Origin: Promerops cafer
Taxonomy: Eukaryota; Chordata; Aves; Passeriformes; Nectariniidae
DNA: 64,000 bases
Direction of reading: 5' to 3'
NCBI GenBank assembly: GCA_013398275.1
Contig: VZSE01009483.1
Span: 1,086,317-1,150,316 of the forward strand
The translations under genes were made by a program, and so were the position numbers. The notes below the pieces were generated by a model. The model was not told the DNA's origin. It saw nothing but the letters and a program-made list of their open reading frames with translations, and did no database searches. Positions 1 through 10,540 of the stretch are shown here, one piece after another; position 1 is the first letter of the stretch; every line of letters starts with the position of its first letter.

Positions 1-34
1 AGGGAAGGGAAGGGAAGGGAAGGGAAGGGAAGGA
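1..34 (+). repeat. (GGGAA)n purine-rich microsatellite, cut by window edge
   Basis: Six G3 tracts separated by AA occur in succession from the first base, giving a 5-bp period that ends where the sequence turns into GGAGCAAAG. The array probably extends left of the window. All purines lie on the + strand, and four or more G3 runs with 2-nt loops meet the usual intramolecular G-quadruplex rule. Confidence 0.9.
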
Positions 35-3000
35 GCAAAGTGGGCTTTGCACTTTTATTTGAGGGATCTATTCCCTTGGAAAGATAGACCTCTAAGGCAG
101 TATGTGTTTCTACAATAATTCATCAAGAACCAAGTTTTGCCCCTGTAGGCAAGCAGACCACTGACAGAGGACAAGACTTTTACAGTGTAGTTAAAGTAAT
201 GACAAAGATATCCTGAAACTTGTTATTTAAAAGAAAAAGAAGGAGGAAAAGGAGAAGGCTAATGAACAAGGAAGAGAAAGGGCAATCCACTATTTCTAAA
301 CAATCATGTTGTAATATTAAGTTACAGTTCTTTTATGGGAGGACCATGCTTTCACTTCTCAGGGCATCTTCAGTTTCTCACAGGACTGCACCTTGTGGTC
401 TTCTGAGTAACCACTCATGAAAATCTTTATTTTTTTATTCTATTTCTTACAACATTTGATGACAGAGGAACAAAGGAGTGGGGTGCTGTCAGTTGGATGT
501 TTTGAAGCTAAGCTACCTGTGTTTGAGACAAAGACAATTGCCTTTACAGATTAAAACAATCCTGGAAAAGGAGAAAATGAGGTTAACTGTCTAGTTTCAA
601 CTGAACACGTGTGTGTATTTCACACCAACTAAAATGTTCTGACTAACAAAAAAAAAATAGACAAGTGGCTTTAACTTAATTTAGTAATTGCATATGGTAT
701 TTTCACATTAAAAGAAAAGACTAATTAATAACAACTGTCATTTAAAACCCAGCTGCTTTCCAAAAGTACGTTTCTCCACAGATTTCCATCATGGTTTTTA
801 CTATGACTAGATTAGGACACAACATCAATATATAAATACTTCATTGCTTGACAGACTAAGCTTCATTTGAGCTGTTCCAGTCTATTATGCAAATTGTATA
901 ATATTAAAATTTATTGATATGTATTTAATTGGAAGATGACTGCATCTCTTAGTAGCTACTTAAACCAAGACCAACAGCTGAAAAATTTCAGTATGAAAGC
1001 TATACAAACAAAAATCTTGCAAATCAAAAGAATCATGCTTATTTGCTGAGATCTTACACTGAACAAAATCACTTCAACCCACAAATAACAATCATGTTAG
1101 TGAGTAATTAAAGCAAGGGACAAAGTCAGGACTACAATATTCTATTCCCAGTTCAGCTACTGACTCACAGTGTGATTTTGCTCATTTACCACCTATAAAA
1201 TGGAAGATGTGATAATGATAATGACAGGGATAATAATGCCTACATAAAAGAAGTGCTAGGAGTCTTAATGTTTGAAAAGAGCTGTGAGATAGAGCTGCTA
1301 TATAAACACAGATTATAATTAACAAGGGACTGCAAGCTTGCACAATTGGTATGTTCTTTGGGCTTTCAGAAGCAAAGATAGGTGAACTCTGTATATCTGA
1401 GATACCATGAGTCCTCAGTTGTAAGAGATTATTTGGGAAATTATGTTTCACAGCTGCCATTACACTGTATTGGAGCCAGGCTTTTAAGAGGACCTAACTA
1501 TGTGCCAGTCATTAACACAAGAAACTTTAAAGGCAGTTCAAAATAATCTCATCACTGTGACTACTGGCTACAGCTTGTCTTATTGTATTCTCTTCTTAGT
1601 AGATATGTGTAACAATGCATTTATGTGAAAGACAGGAGAACACGAGCACATAAACCAGGAGAAGAGGTTCAGTGCCTTAGTGAATGCTGAGAGCCTGAGG
1701 CACAGGTGAGCTTGGAGATTTTCTTATACTATAAATCCAGGCTGCCAAAGCCTCTGAAAATGGTCCAATACAACACCAACAATCATTTTCCTGACCAGTT
1801 CAGACATCTGCTCTGAGCACAGTGATATTCTTCTGTTGTTGAATGCCTTTGAAAATAATGGGTTGCATTAGAACAGAAACCTAGTAAAAATATGAATAAG
1901 ATACTTTGGAAAGGCAAAGTCTCCCTTCCTGAAAGGCCAATCAAACAGTAGCTTTGGAAAGATAATATATTCAACAAAAGTTAGAATAATAATGAGAAGC
2001 AGATGTATAGATTATAGAACTTTGTAGAGCACAGCACAGTATCTCTCTGTAAAACAAGTCAAAGGCATCTGCAAAGGTACATTGGTCTCTTTTTCTTATA
2101 TAATCAATTTGATGTTTTTAAGAAACTAAATCAGCTAAAAAAAAGAACGGACTGTAAGTAATCTTTGTGTGCAAGCAAATGATTAGTGCAGAGGAGCAGC
2201 AAAAGCATGTTTTAATAGCTTGTTTTGTAGGAAGAAAATTGTACAGGACTAGATTTGTGGTAAGGCTGGCAGACTACAGGAATATGAGGTGATACTATAG
2301 GGGTATTTTAGGTATACGTTTTTCTGGAAGATATTCCAGTGCATAAAACTACAAATCCATTTCTATTTCCCCCCAAAACATGGAAATCTCTCAGACCATC
2401 ATTAAATGAAAAATCATCTAAGTAAAGGCTATAAGAAAATGGTTTGATTCTTCTCAGCTAGTTATGTTTTATTATCATTAATTAGGCTACAACATTAGAA
2501 GTCCCCATCAAGTCCATGTCATGATACTGAGACGTTAAAGAGGGATCATGCTTTACAAGAGCACAATTTGATTAGAAAACCAACAAGGTAAAGTGATTTA
2601 GCTAAGGCCACAGAAAGGGTCAGTGGCAGAAGAAGAGCAGCCCCTGGATTGCAGCATTTGCAATGTACATGTGGAGCATAAAGACAATGCTTCCAGCGTA
2701 ATATAAATGGTATATAAATAGATATACCAATATAAATTGGTAGGCCACTGCAAACTTGGAAGAGCTTATAAAGCTGTAAATATCTTGCATCCAGTCTAGC
2801 TGCCCTGCCATGTTCACTTTCATTGCTCCACTTATCTGTTTAGCCAGGTCTCTGGAGCAGCATCCTCCTTGTTTAATATCTCCATTTTGTTATTTACCAT
2901 TTCAGAGTTGGAGAACAGTTAGCTGGTGACAGGAATAACCACAGGGTCCCAAGAAGTGTTACACAAAAGAAAGAACAGGATAGGCACAAAGCATGTCACT

Positions 3001-3951
3001 TAGTGTTGCAAGATTTCTTACTGCTGAAAGAGTTCATTTTGTGACAGAGTCCAAAAAATGCTCACATTTCTGTGGAAGCAAAAAAACATAGAATGCTGCA
3101 GCTTTCCTCTTAAAAAAAAAAATTTGTATAAATGGTCATGTGTCACTGAGTAAGAAAGATTGGGAGGAAATGCATTTCATGAAGATTCTATTCTGTAGCT
3201 GCCTTTTAGTCTTTCCTGAACATCCATCTGAAATGCTTAGCACAGTTCTCAGCAATAGCCTAGATACTGCATGCATGAGGGTTGTTTTTCTGTTCTTAGT
3301 TGAGCAGAAAGCGTGGTGCATCTCTGATTTGTTAGTCACATTACTGGGGAGCAGGATCTTGGGAGAGATTTCTGAGGACAGCAAGTGGGATAAACCCAGA
3401 CAGAACTGACATAAAACATGAAATGTAAAACACAAAACTTCTGTGGAGGGAAAAGAGCCATTTCTGCTGTTGTGCTAAAGACAATATTTGCCAGGATTTT
3501 TGCCCATGGAACACTGAGAACTATGGGAACACATGAGGACCCCAAGTCCACAGTGATAAGAGCAACAATTCCCTTTTTTGTACCCTTATTTACGATAAGG
3601 GCTCACATAATTTGCCCCTCAGAACCCCTTTGTGACTTTCTACATTAAAATAACTTTATGACCATAGCTTGCAATAAGAAGGAAATTGTTTCTTTGCTTT
3701 CAGAGATGTTCAAAACCATGAAGAAGTGTTGCAATGAAGGCTTTAGAGACTGTGGTTAGGCCGTGTCCAATGGTTGTTTCATGCTGTATTGATCCTGGCA
3801 CTGCTCTTCTCAGCTTAGAAAACAGTAGATTTCCTATTTTTCAGCCTCATTTTGCCATGACCCTCCTGAGGAAAGCTGAGTAGGAGGCACAAAAGCGTGT
3901 GTCAGCGGAGAGTGTTCATTTGTGAGGGTGGCTGGGCAGCATCCAAATTAG

Positions 3952-4028
3952 CAATATTTTATGATATTTTATATTTTTTACTTTAAATATTTTATAATAT
4001 TTTAATAAAAATAGTCAATATTTTATGA
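3952..4028. repeat. AT-rich block with iterated ATATTTTAT motif
   Basis: About 77 bp composed almost only of A and T, in which an ATATTTTAT-like word recurs about five times at irregular spacing. This composition is typical of base-unpairing or matrix-attachment-like DNA, but function cannot be read from composition alone. It may simply be a decayed simple repeat. Confidence 0.6.
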
Positions 4029-4123
4029 AAAAACACCTAACAGAAGATTCACTGCATCTTCTTTCCATCCATACTGCTGCTCTCCTTTTGACTTACCACA
4101 GCTCAGTCGTTAATACTCGTCTT

Positions 4124-4184
4124 GCTTCAAGCTTCATTCACTTTCTTCATATTTGTTTTGTTTCAAGCTTCATTCACATTCTTC
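4124..4184 (+). repeat. Imperfect direct duplication, 36-bp offset
   Basis: The word TTCAAGCTTCATTCAC occurs at 4126 and again at 4162, followed both times by a TTCTTC-type sequence. Two copies offset by 36 bp with a few differences indicate a local tandem duplication that has since diverged. Confidence 0.7.
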
Positions 4185-5124
4185 CTAGCATCCTCAGCAG
4201 GCAGCTGGCCTGACTGCTTCCATCCTCTTTTTCAGTGTCACTGCTAAGACTTCCCAGGAATTTCCAGGCCCTGTGTCTGATCCAAAGTCCCTGTAATGTG
4301 AATGGGAGAGCTTTGTAGGCTGGATGTGTCATGTGTCCATCACTGGATCTCACATACCCTTCAGTGGTAGTCTCTCCGTTCTGGAAATTTTGTACCTGAA
4401 GCCTAGGACACACTTCAGATTTGAGCTGTAGAGGAACAAGATCTGTGGTTTCAAGACAGTGAAGTCAGGATGTGGGGAACACGATTCGTATAAATGGCAT
4501 AAATGCTCTCAGGAGAATTTCTACAGCTGAACAATGCATACATGGTATTTTATATATGGTTTGATGTAGGTGAAAAATGTCCTAAATTTCAAGAAGAAGC
4601 ACTGAAAGCATTAGCTACACAATATCAGATTCCCATGGTGGCTGGCTGAAATACATTCTCAGCTTCTTGTTGGGTATCCATGCCAGCTGCCTGGGGGGCT
4701 GCTGAGCCTCCAGTGCTGCTCTTGCACTTTTAATTACCATTGCCACCACGGAAAAACTATTTGGCATATTCCTGCATAAGTGACTAAGGACTCCAAGAAT
4801 GTTCACACATTTATTCTTCAAATCTAGCAACTTTCTTTGTTGTGTGAAAACTAAGGTATTTCTCCTATTTTTAGCTCTTTGCAAATGTGTCCTGGGGATC
4901 TGTTCTGGCCTGGGCTTTCTTCCCTCAGTGACCCCCTCTGCCTTCTGAGTCACTGCCCTGCAACAACCTCAAGATTTCAAATGAGCAAATGAACACAGTT
5001 CGCACTACCATATTCTGGTTTCTTCATCTTTGGTTTGCACTGCCTGCTCATCCCTCATATCCTACGCATAAGGCAGATTTCTCAGCATCTTCGACTTACT
5101 TCCTTTGTGGATGGCATTTCTCAG

Positions 5125-5450
5125 GTTGTCAGTTCCACATCATCTCCAAATCTGCACATCTTGTTCTACATTTCCTTCTGTAGGATAACCGCTACCTCCT
5201 ATATATAGCTGAAACAGAACAGGCTCAACATATTGCCACTTGTCACTCTTATCCCACTGTCTCTCTCTACCCCTCTGTCCCATTTGCCATCTCTGGTTTC
5301 TGTTAGCAAACCAACTGAGCATTTAATCACCAGGGTTCCTTTGTTAACCTTACAGATTACTCTCTCAGTGGGCACTGAAAGCTATCCAAAGTCCTTGTGA
5401 AGGATGCCCACACATCCACCCTGCTTCATTCCCATTTTCTTCCCTTGGGC
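5125..5450 (-). mobile_element. Degenerate CR1/L3-like LINE fragment (reverse transcriptase region)
   Basis: Read on the minus strand, the segment resembles the part of CR1/L3 ORF2 that encodes the conserved Asp-Phe-Ser-Lys-Ala-Phe stretch of the reverse transcriptase; a GGACTTTGGATAGCTTTC-like run sits in that position. On the + strand, words such as 'gaacaggctcaacat' and 'catccaccctgcttc' match the usual antisense appearance of this region. Stops and indels are frequent, so the copy is long dead. The boundaries and exact family are uncertain because the match is judged by eye. Confidence 0.45.
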
Positions 5451-8167
5451 GAGATAAGCCAACATGGCCAAGTTTGAACTTCTTTTTTCTGCCTGTGCTG
5501 AGAGTCTCTAACTAAATTGTGCCTGTTCAAGTGTTCGACATTTGCCCCTCACCAGCTTTGCTGAGTCTTAGAACAAAAGCCAGGAAAAGGTTGTGTAGTT
5601 ACCATTTCTTTTGATTTTTTTTTTTATTAGAAGCCAAAGTAGATATCTGTTCTTTAAGTGCAATAGGCTCAATCTTCAGCTGGCATCAGATCAATAGAGC
5701 TACACAGTTTTTAGCCCAGTAGAAGTTTTCTGTGTCTTCGGCTTCTAGTACACCTATCACTGCATAATCTGAGATCTGTGAGCAGTTCATGTCACTTTAA
5801 CAGGTACCACTTGTTACTGAGCACACACATGCTCAATGCTGAACTGAAATCCAACATGCACCAGCTTTGGTTCTGTGAAGGTGGTTTAAGTTAACACATT
5901 TTTTTATCTTACAGCCAGGAAGGGCTAAGAGCACGCACCCACACACTTAGGAAGCCTCAGCATATGAATGGTAATTTATTTAGTGGCAGGACCCAATTAC
6001 TTTCAGTTAGTGCCTATATTTTATAAGCAAACTATTCTGTCTCTTCTATTTCCATTGAAGTTCAAGGTCTGTACCAAAGTGCCCTCTTGGAGTTTTGTTT
6101 GACTCTGGCTGTGTTTCTAATCCTTCAGTCTTCATAGACTTTTACTACCACAGGCTTCTTGAAGCACCCACAGCAGATAGCATAAATCTTCTGTTCTGCT
6201 CTGGTTTAAATATACTCCTCTCATACCGCTTTCTTAGTAAAACCTTTTACCTTTGGGTGCTGGAAGATACAGATGAGCACTTCTCTCTGAAGTGTCAATG
6301 TCTGTGCTTGACTGTGTTGCCGAGGTGACAGGAACAGGACAGGTTTGTTTCCTTTTCTGTCTGCAAATGTCAGCGATTCCACGGGCGATTGTCTGTAATG
6401 GAATTGCAGAACACATCCACTGTGTGTCAATAAACACATTTACTTAGATTACATGGTTTTGCTTATTGTAGGTGAGCACTTATTTCTCCCAGTAAGAGAG
6501 AACAGGATAGCACAGGAACCCTCCTTACCTGCACCTGCTCCCCCAGCAAGTCTGGAGGAAACTGCTTGGGAAACGTTTTGAGTGAACACATTTTAGATAC
6601 CCAGAGAATGTACTGGAAACATAATATTTTAATGATGGAGAGGAGAGTCAGACCATACCCCATGGCAGAGTGAGGCAGGGGAACACTTTTTTTGGCCTCT
6701 CCAAGTCTGACCTTGCTTGAGACCAACTTGGTTTCATGCCTCTCAGTGTGAAACCTGTCCACTCAGAGCAGAGCCTGAGCACCACCTCCAGATACACCAG
6801 AGGGACAAATGGTTGAGCAAGCACCAGCTCCTCTCAGATCTGCATTTAAAAGCTTAACCTTTTAAAATCTTAAGCTGTGGACCATTTACTGTATACCCTG
6901 CTACAGGATTTTCACCTTCCTTGTTCTGGGAGTAATGTTAACTCACCTGGTAATACTCTTGTCGATGTTCTGATAGTAATTTTACCAGAAAACTTTTGTC
7001 CCTGTTCTAGTCACCAGCTGGAACAAAAAGTCTCTGTTAGATTTCAGAGGTTTGATGGGATTTACTAGGAAATACAATCATGTTAGGAGACCATGCTACC
7101 CAATTTTCCCTAAAGAATTTTTGGGATCTTCCCCTACACATGTACACATGCGATCTCAGTTATCTACATTTAAAGCAACTTCTGGAAGCTCTCTATTAAC
7201 TCATGGTCCTCTAGCTCTTTCTTAATTATTTGAATCAGTGTCCATATCTGTAGAGCCTGAAATTTTTTTATCACTTTTGTTTTCACTTCTAAATATAATT
7301 TGGAAGTTATTTCCAAATGTTTGTTTTATAAGCTGCTGTTATACACTGCTAGGATTACTGACATCTTTTGGACTCTAAGCAACTTAGCAAGATCAAAGGA
7401 AGAATCAGATCCTTATTTGCACAACAAGTATAGCCAGGGCTATAACAGTTAATGCTAACAACATTAGCAGGGAGTATCTTAAATGTCATGTCTTAAAACA
7501 ACCTAGCTTTCAGAGATTAGAGTGATATCAAAAGCGTGGGCCATATAACCTGCCCACTGATAGTGCTGATGTCTGAATTGCATCTTCCCAGCTTTTGTGA
7601 GGGTCCAGCTACCTCTCTGGAGAAAACAGTACATGAAAAAACACAGCAGCAGTGCGAGCAACTGCTGCTCTTGTTGCATTTGGCCCTCTACTCTGCAGTA
7701 CAATCCACTTAGCTGGATGTCCACTAAGTGGACAAATAGGGGCCAGAAAGAACTCCCAAGCAGACTTTCAGACTGACGTAGGTTCTGTGTATGACTCTGT
7801 ATTTCACCTGCAAGATGATTTTGCAAGGATGTCTGTGGTTAGTACGCCCTCCGTAGCAAAGAGAGTTTATTTCTGATTTGGGAGGAGCCCTTTGAACTGC
7901 CAATTGATAACGCAAAGGAAATGTTATAGCTAGTTAGTTAACTTCCTCCAACCTTCATTTCAACGCAGGGGAACATATCTGTGTTTGATCAGCCAAAAAT
8001 TAAACACCCTGAGCTCAGATTCTGCTTTGATCTTCCTTTGATCATACACTTCCCAGGAAAAAGGAACTTGCTTTCATTTAGGGTTTGACTGCAGAACAAG
8101 AAAGCAGACACAATGAACAGGAGGCAGACAACACATTGTATTGATTCTAATTAGTAAGCAGTTCAGT

Positions 8168-8238
8168 TCAGATAAATATAAATATGTATGTATAAATATG
8201 TGTATATATACATATATACACACAGACACACATATAGG
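8168..8238. repeat. AT/GT-rich simple repeat with dyad
   Basis: A run of TATAAATATG-, TGTATATATA- and ACACA-like words. Within it, 8199-8209 and 8212-8222 are perfect 11-bp inverted arms (TGTGTATATAT / ATATATACACA) separated by 2 nt. This is expected of an interrupted (TG/TA)n microsatellite and is probably a mutational product rather than a functional site. Confidence 0.7.
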
Positions 8239-9651
8239 TGTAAGTGGAAATAAACATATATAATTTGAAAGACCATGGACACCAAAAACGGAATATTTTC
8301 TAATATTTTTGAAACCCAATGATCTACTCTGCTTTGGTTTACAGTCAGTGGTGTATTTAGAGAATATTGTTGCAGTGGTTTCTTTCCTTAGGGGTATACC
8401 TCATCTTTCCCACATGAGGGTACAACTGAGCAAGATGTAAATTCACTTGTGGATGATCAAACTTTACAATGCGAAGTAAAGCCATCCCTTTCTCCGTCCT
8501 ACATGAAGCCACTGTTAAATGTGGCTTCTCAGCCTGGAGCTGTCAGTGAGCTCAGTAGTAGCTAACTGCATTTTTTGCTGTTATAGTTCTTATTTTGTAG
8601 TACCCTAGAAAGAAAAAATAATTTAGGAATACAACAGTGTTTTCCTGGTTGGATGGTGAGGTAAATGAGAAGCCATGCTTCAGAGAAAGTCTGCCATGTC
8701 AGAACCCAAACAAAAACACAACATATTCACAGAACCCCAGCAAAGCCCTTGTCCTTTCCCAGCTGCAGCTTGCACAGCTGTGAACACCAGTGCAAAGCTC
8801 TGCCCAGCACCACGGAGCAAGAACAGCAACAAAATAAATATCTAAGTTACTTATGCTGCAAGTCGGTGAATTAGTTAAAAACCTAGTTTTTCAAAGTAAA
8901 CCTCGATTTTTCAGGTGAGAACACACATGAATCCATAACATCTCACACTAGGATTCTAGGCCATGTAGCTCTAGATGCACTTGCTCTCCAGGCCTTCTAA
9001 TATTTATTTTTCTTAGGAGAGGAGAAAGGTGTACTTCTTCAGGTGCTGAAGTTCAAACCAGTTGAGGGAGTCAACTGTGCCTCTTAAATAACTTCACCTC
9101 CCTATCTCAAGGCAACCTAACTTTACTTTCTTAAATGTCTGGCTAATATCTTACACCAGAAATTAGATTGTGTTTGCTGATGTTTGGTAGTGGCCAAATG
9201 CACAGGACAGCAGAGGAACTGAATGGTCAGTAGTACTGCCCTTGTGGAAATAAAACTCAAAGTACTTTCAGAAACATTGCTTAATGTACCTTTCAAACTG
9301 GGACACAGCTGCAGAATAAGTCAGGAACAAATTATGGGGCAATTCTAGCAGTGTTTAAACCAAGTATACCCTGATCATCTTCTGATACAGGCACATAGGC
9401 ATAAGATAGTCACACTCTGGTAGCACATCCCTTGGGGACCTTTAATACTTTCCAGACAAAATGCTATTGGCCATGAGAAATGGAAACAAAAAAAAAAATT
9501 AAGAAAAGAAACATGATACAACTCATTCTTCCTGGATTCTCTTAAAGCCACTATAACATTCATCATAAACTATCTTGCAAAATCTTGAGATTTAGAAGCA
9601 GCAGTGATGGGCACATTCCACCACATCTCCTGCACCATCAAGTGGTTAGAA

Positions 9652-9672
9652 TCACACACCACAGGTGTGTGA
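9652..9672. repeat. Short perfect inverted repeat
   Basis: TCACACAC at 9652-9659 and its exact reverse complement GTGTGTGA at 9665-9672 flank a 5-nt loop. It is too short to be convincing as a functional RNA stem without other support. Confidence 0.7.
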
Positions 9673-9874
9673 AGGTGCTAAGAGGGGAAGGAGACAGCTA
9701 TGCCTTTATCTCTCCTCCTTCTGCCAATGCTGAACAGAAAAGCAAATGTGGCACTGTCTCAGCATTCATAAAAGAATGAAGAAAGTTCTTACTAATTACA
9801 ATGATATACATTTAGCTTCTAGCCCTGGAAAAGGACAAAAACAATAGAAAAAGTCTTAAGATATAGTCACTTCA

Positions 9875-10540
9875 TTTGCAGAGAATAATGCAATGATGAG
9901 CAATAAGAGGCAGGATTTATAAAGAATAGATCTTGCCTGACAAAGAAAATACTTTTTTTATGGAATTACCAAATCAATGGATGAGTGGAACAGAATAAAT
10001 GTAATACTCTTGGATTTAAGCCATTTTTTAAAACTATTGGTCTGATCTTCCTCTGCCTCAAAGCCAGGCAGCTACACTGACATAAAGCTGGAGAGCATGA
10101 GAATTAAATATTGCCTCCAATGTTTCCCAAAAACATCCTTTAAAAGCCTGACTGAACTTGCTTGTGCAAAAAAATATCTCATTTGGTCTGAAGTCTGGAA
10201 TGAAGGACCAAAACAAGGCTAACAGACAAAGAGAAGAACACCAGTTTATGAGTAGGACAGGTAAATATTTAAGGATCAGTCTTTGGTCTTGCCTGATTTA
10301 ATACTTCCAGTAGTCACAGAATTACAGAATAATCTCAGTTGGAATGAGCTAGAAAGAGGCGTAAACAACATATTAATAAAATTCATAGGTGTTACACTAA
10401 ATTGAGAAGAGACAAGAAAAACATAGAGGCCAACAACATGGGACAGAGGGATTATTTAGTAACACAGGCCAAAAGTCACAGAACAAGAATCAGCTTGGAA
10501 AAATAACATAAAGGACAAGCACTAGAGAAAGGAAAATTAG
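9875..10540 (+). mobile_element. Ancient L3/CR1-like LINE fossil, reverse transcriptase domain
   Basis: Three collinear blocks match the order expected in an L3/CR1-type ORF2. About 9912-9945 corresponds to the Gly-Phe-Ile-Lys-Asn-Arg-Ser region. About 9960-10030 (AAATCAATGGATGAGTGG... CTTGGATTTAAGCCATTTT) corresponds to the Lys-Ser-Met-Asp-Glu...Leu-Asp-Phe-Ser-Lys-Ala-Phe region. About 10370-10410 (ATTAATAAAATTC followed by a decayed Ala-Asp-Asp-Thr-Lys-Leu region) is where the catalytic F/YADD motif should be. At that site the frame now reads Phe-Ile-Gly-Val, so the catalytic aspartates are lost. A short segment near 10315-10360 (cacagaattacagaat-like) resembles an antisense CR1 3' terminus and may be a secondary insertion. 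The family assignment is from memory of consensus patterns. Confidence 0.6.
10315..10362 (-). mobile_element. Possible CR1 3'-end stub
   Basis: The words 'tcacagaattacagaataatctc' and 'agttggaatgag' resemble the first bases of an antisense CR1 3' terminus. It interrupts the reverse-transcriptase alignment of the surrounding L3-like fossil, as a nested insertion would. It is only about 45 bp, so chance resemblance remains possible. Confidence 0.35.

Larger units (their letters stand above)
35..5124. other. Non-coding stretch, mostly unique A/T-rich DNA
   Basis: No reading frame here resembles a known protein; the longest are about 110 codons or less and have no domain pattern. I see no CR1 3' ends, RNA genes or CpG clusters. 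The only structured elements are the AT-rich block at about 3.95-4.03 kb and a short imperfect duplication at about 4.12-4.18 kb, listed separately. Confidence 0.6.
5451..9874. other. Non-coding stretch without recognised genes
   Basis: No supported gene, CR1 3' end or RNA gene is visible. Small structured items are an AT/GT dinucleotide run containing an 11-bp dyad at 8199-8222 and an 8-bp-arm hairpin (TCACACAC / GTGTGTGA) at 9652-9672. The rest looks like unique A/T-rich sequence. Confidence 0.6.
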
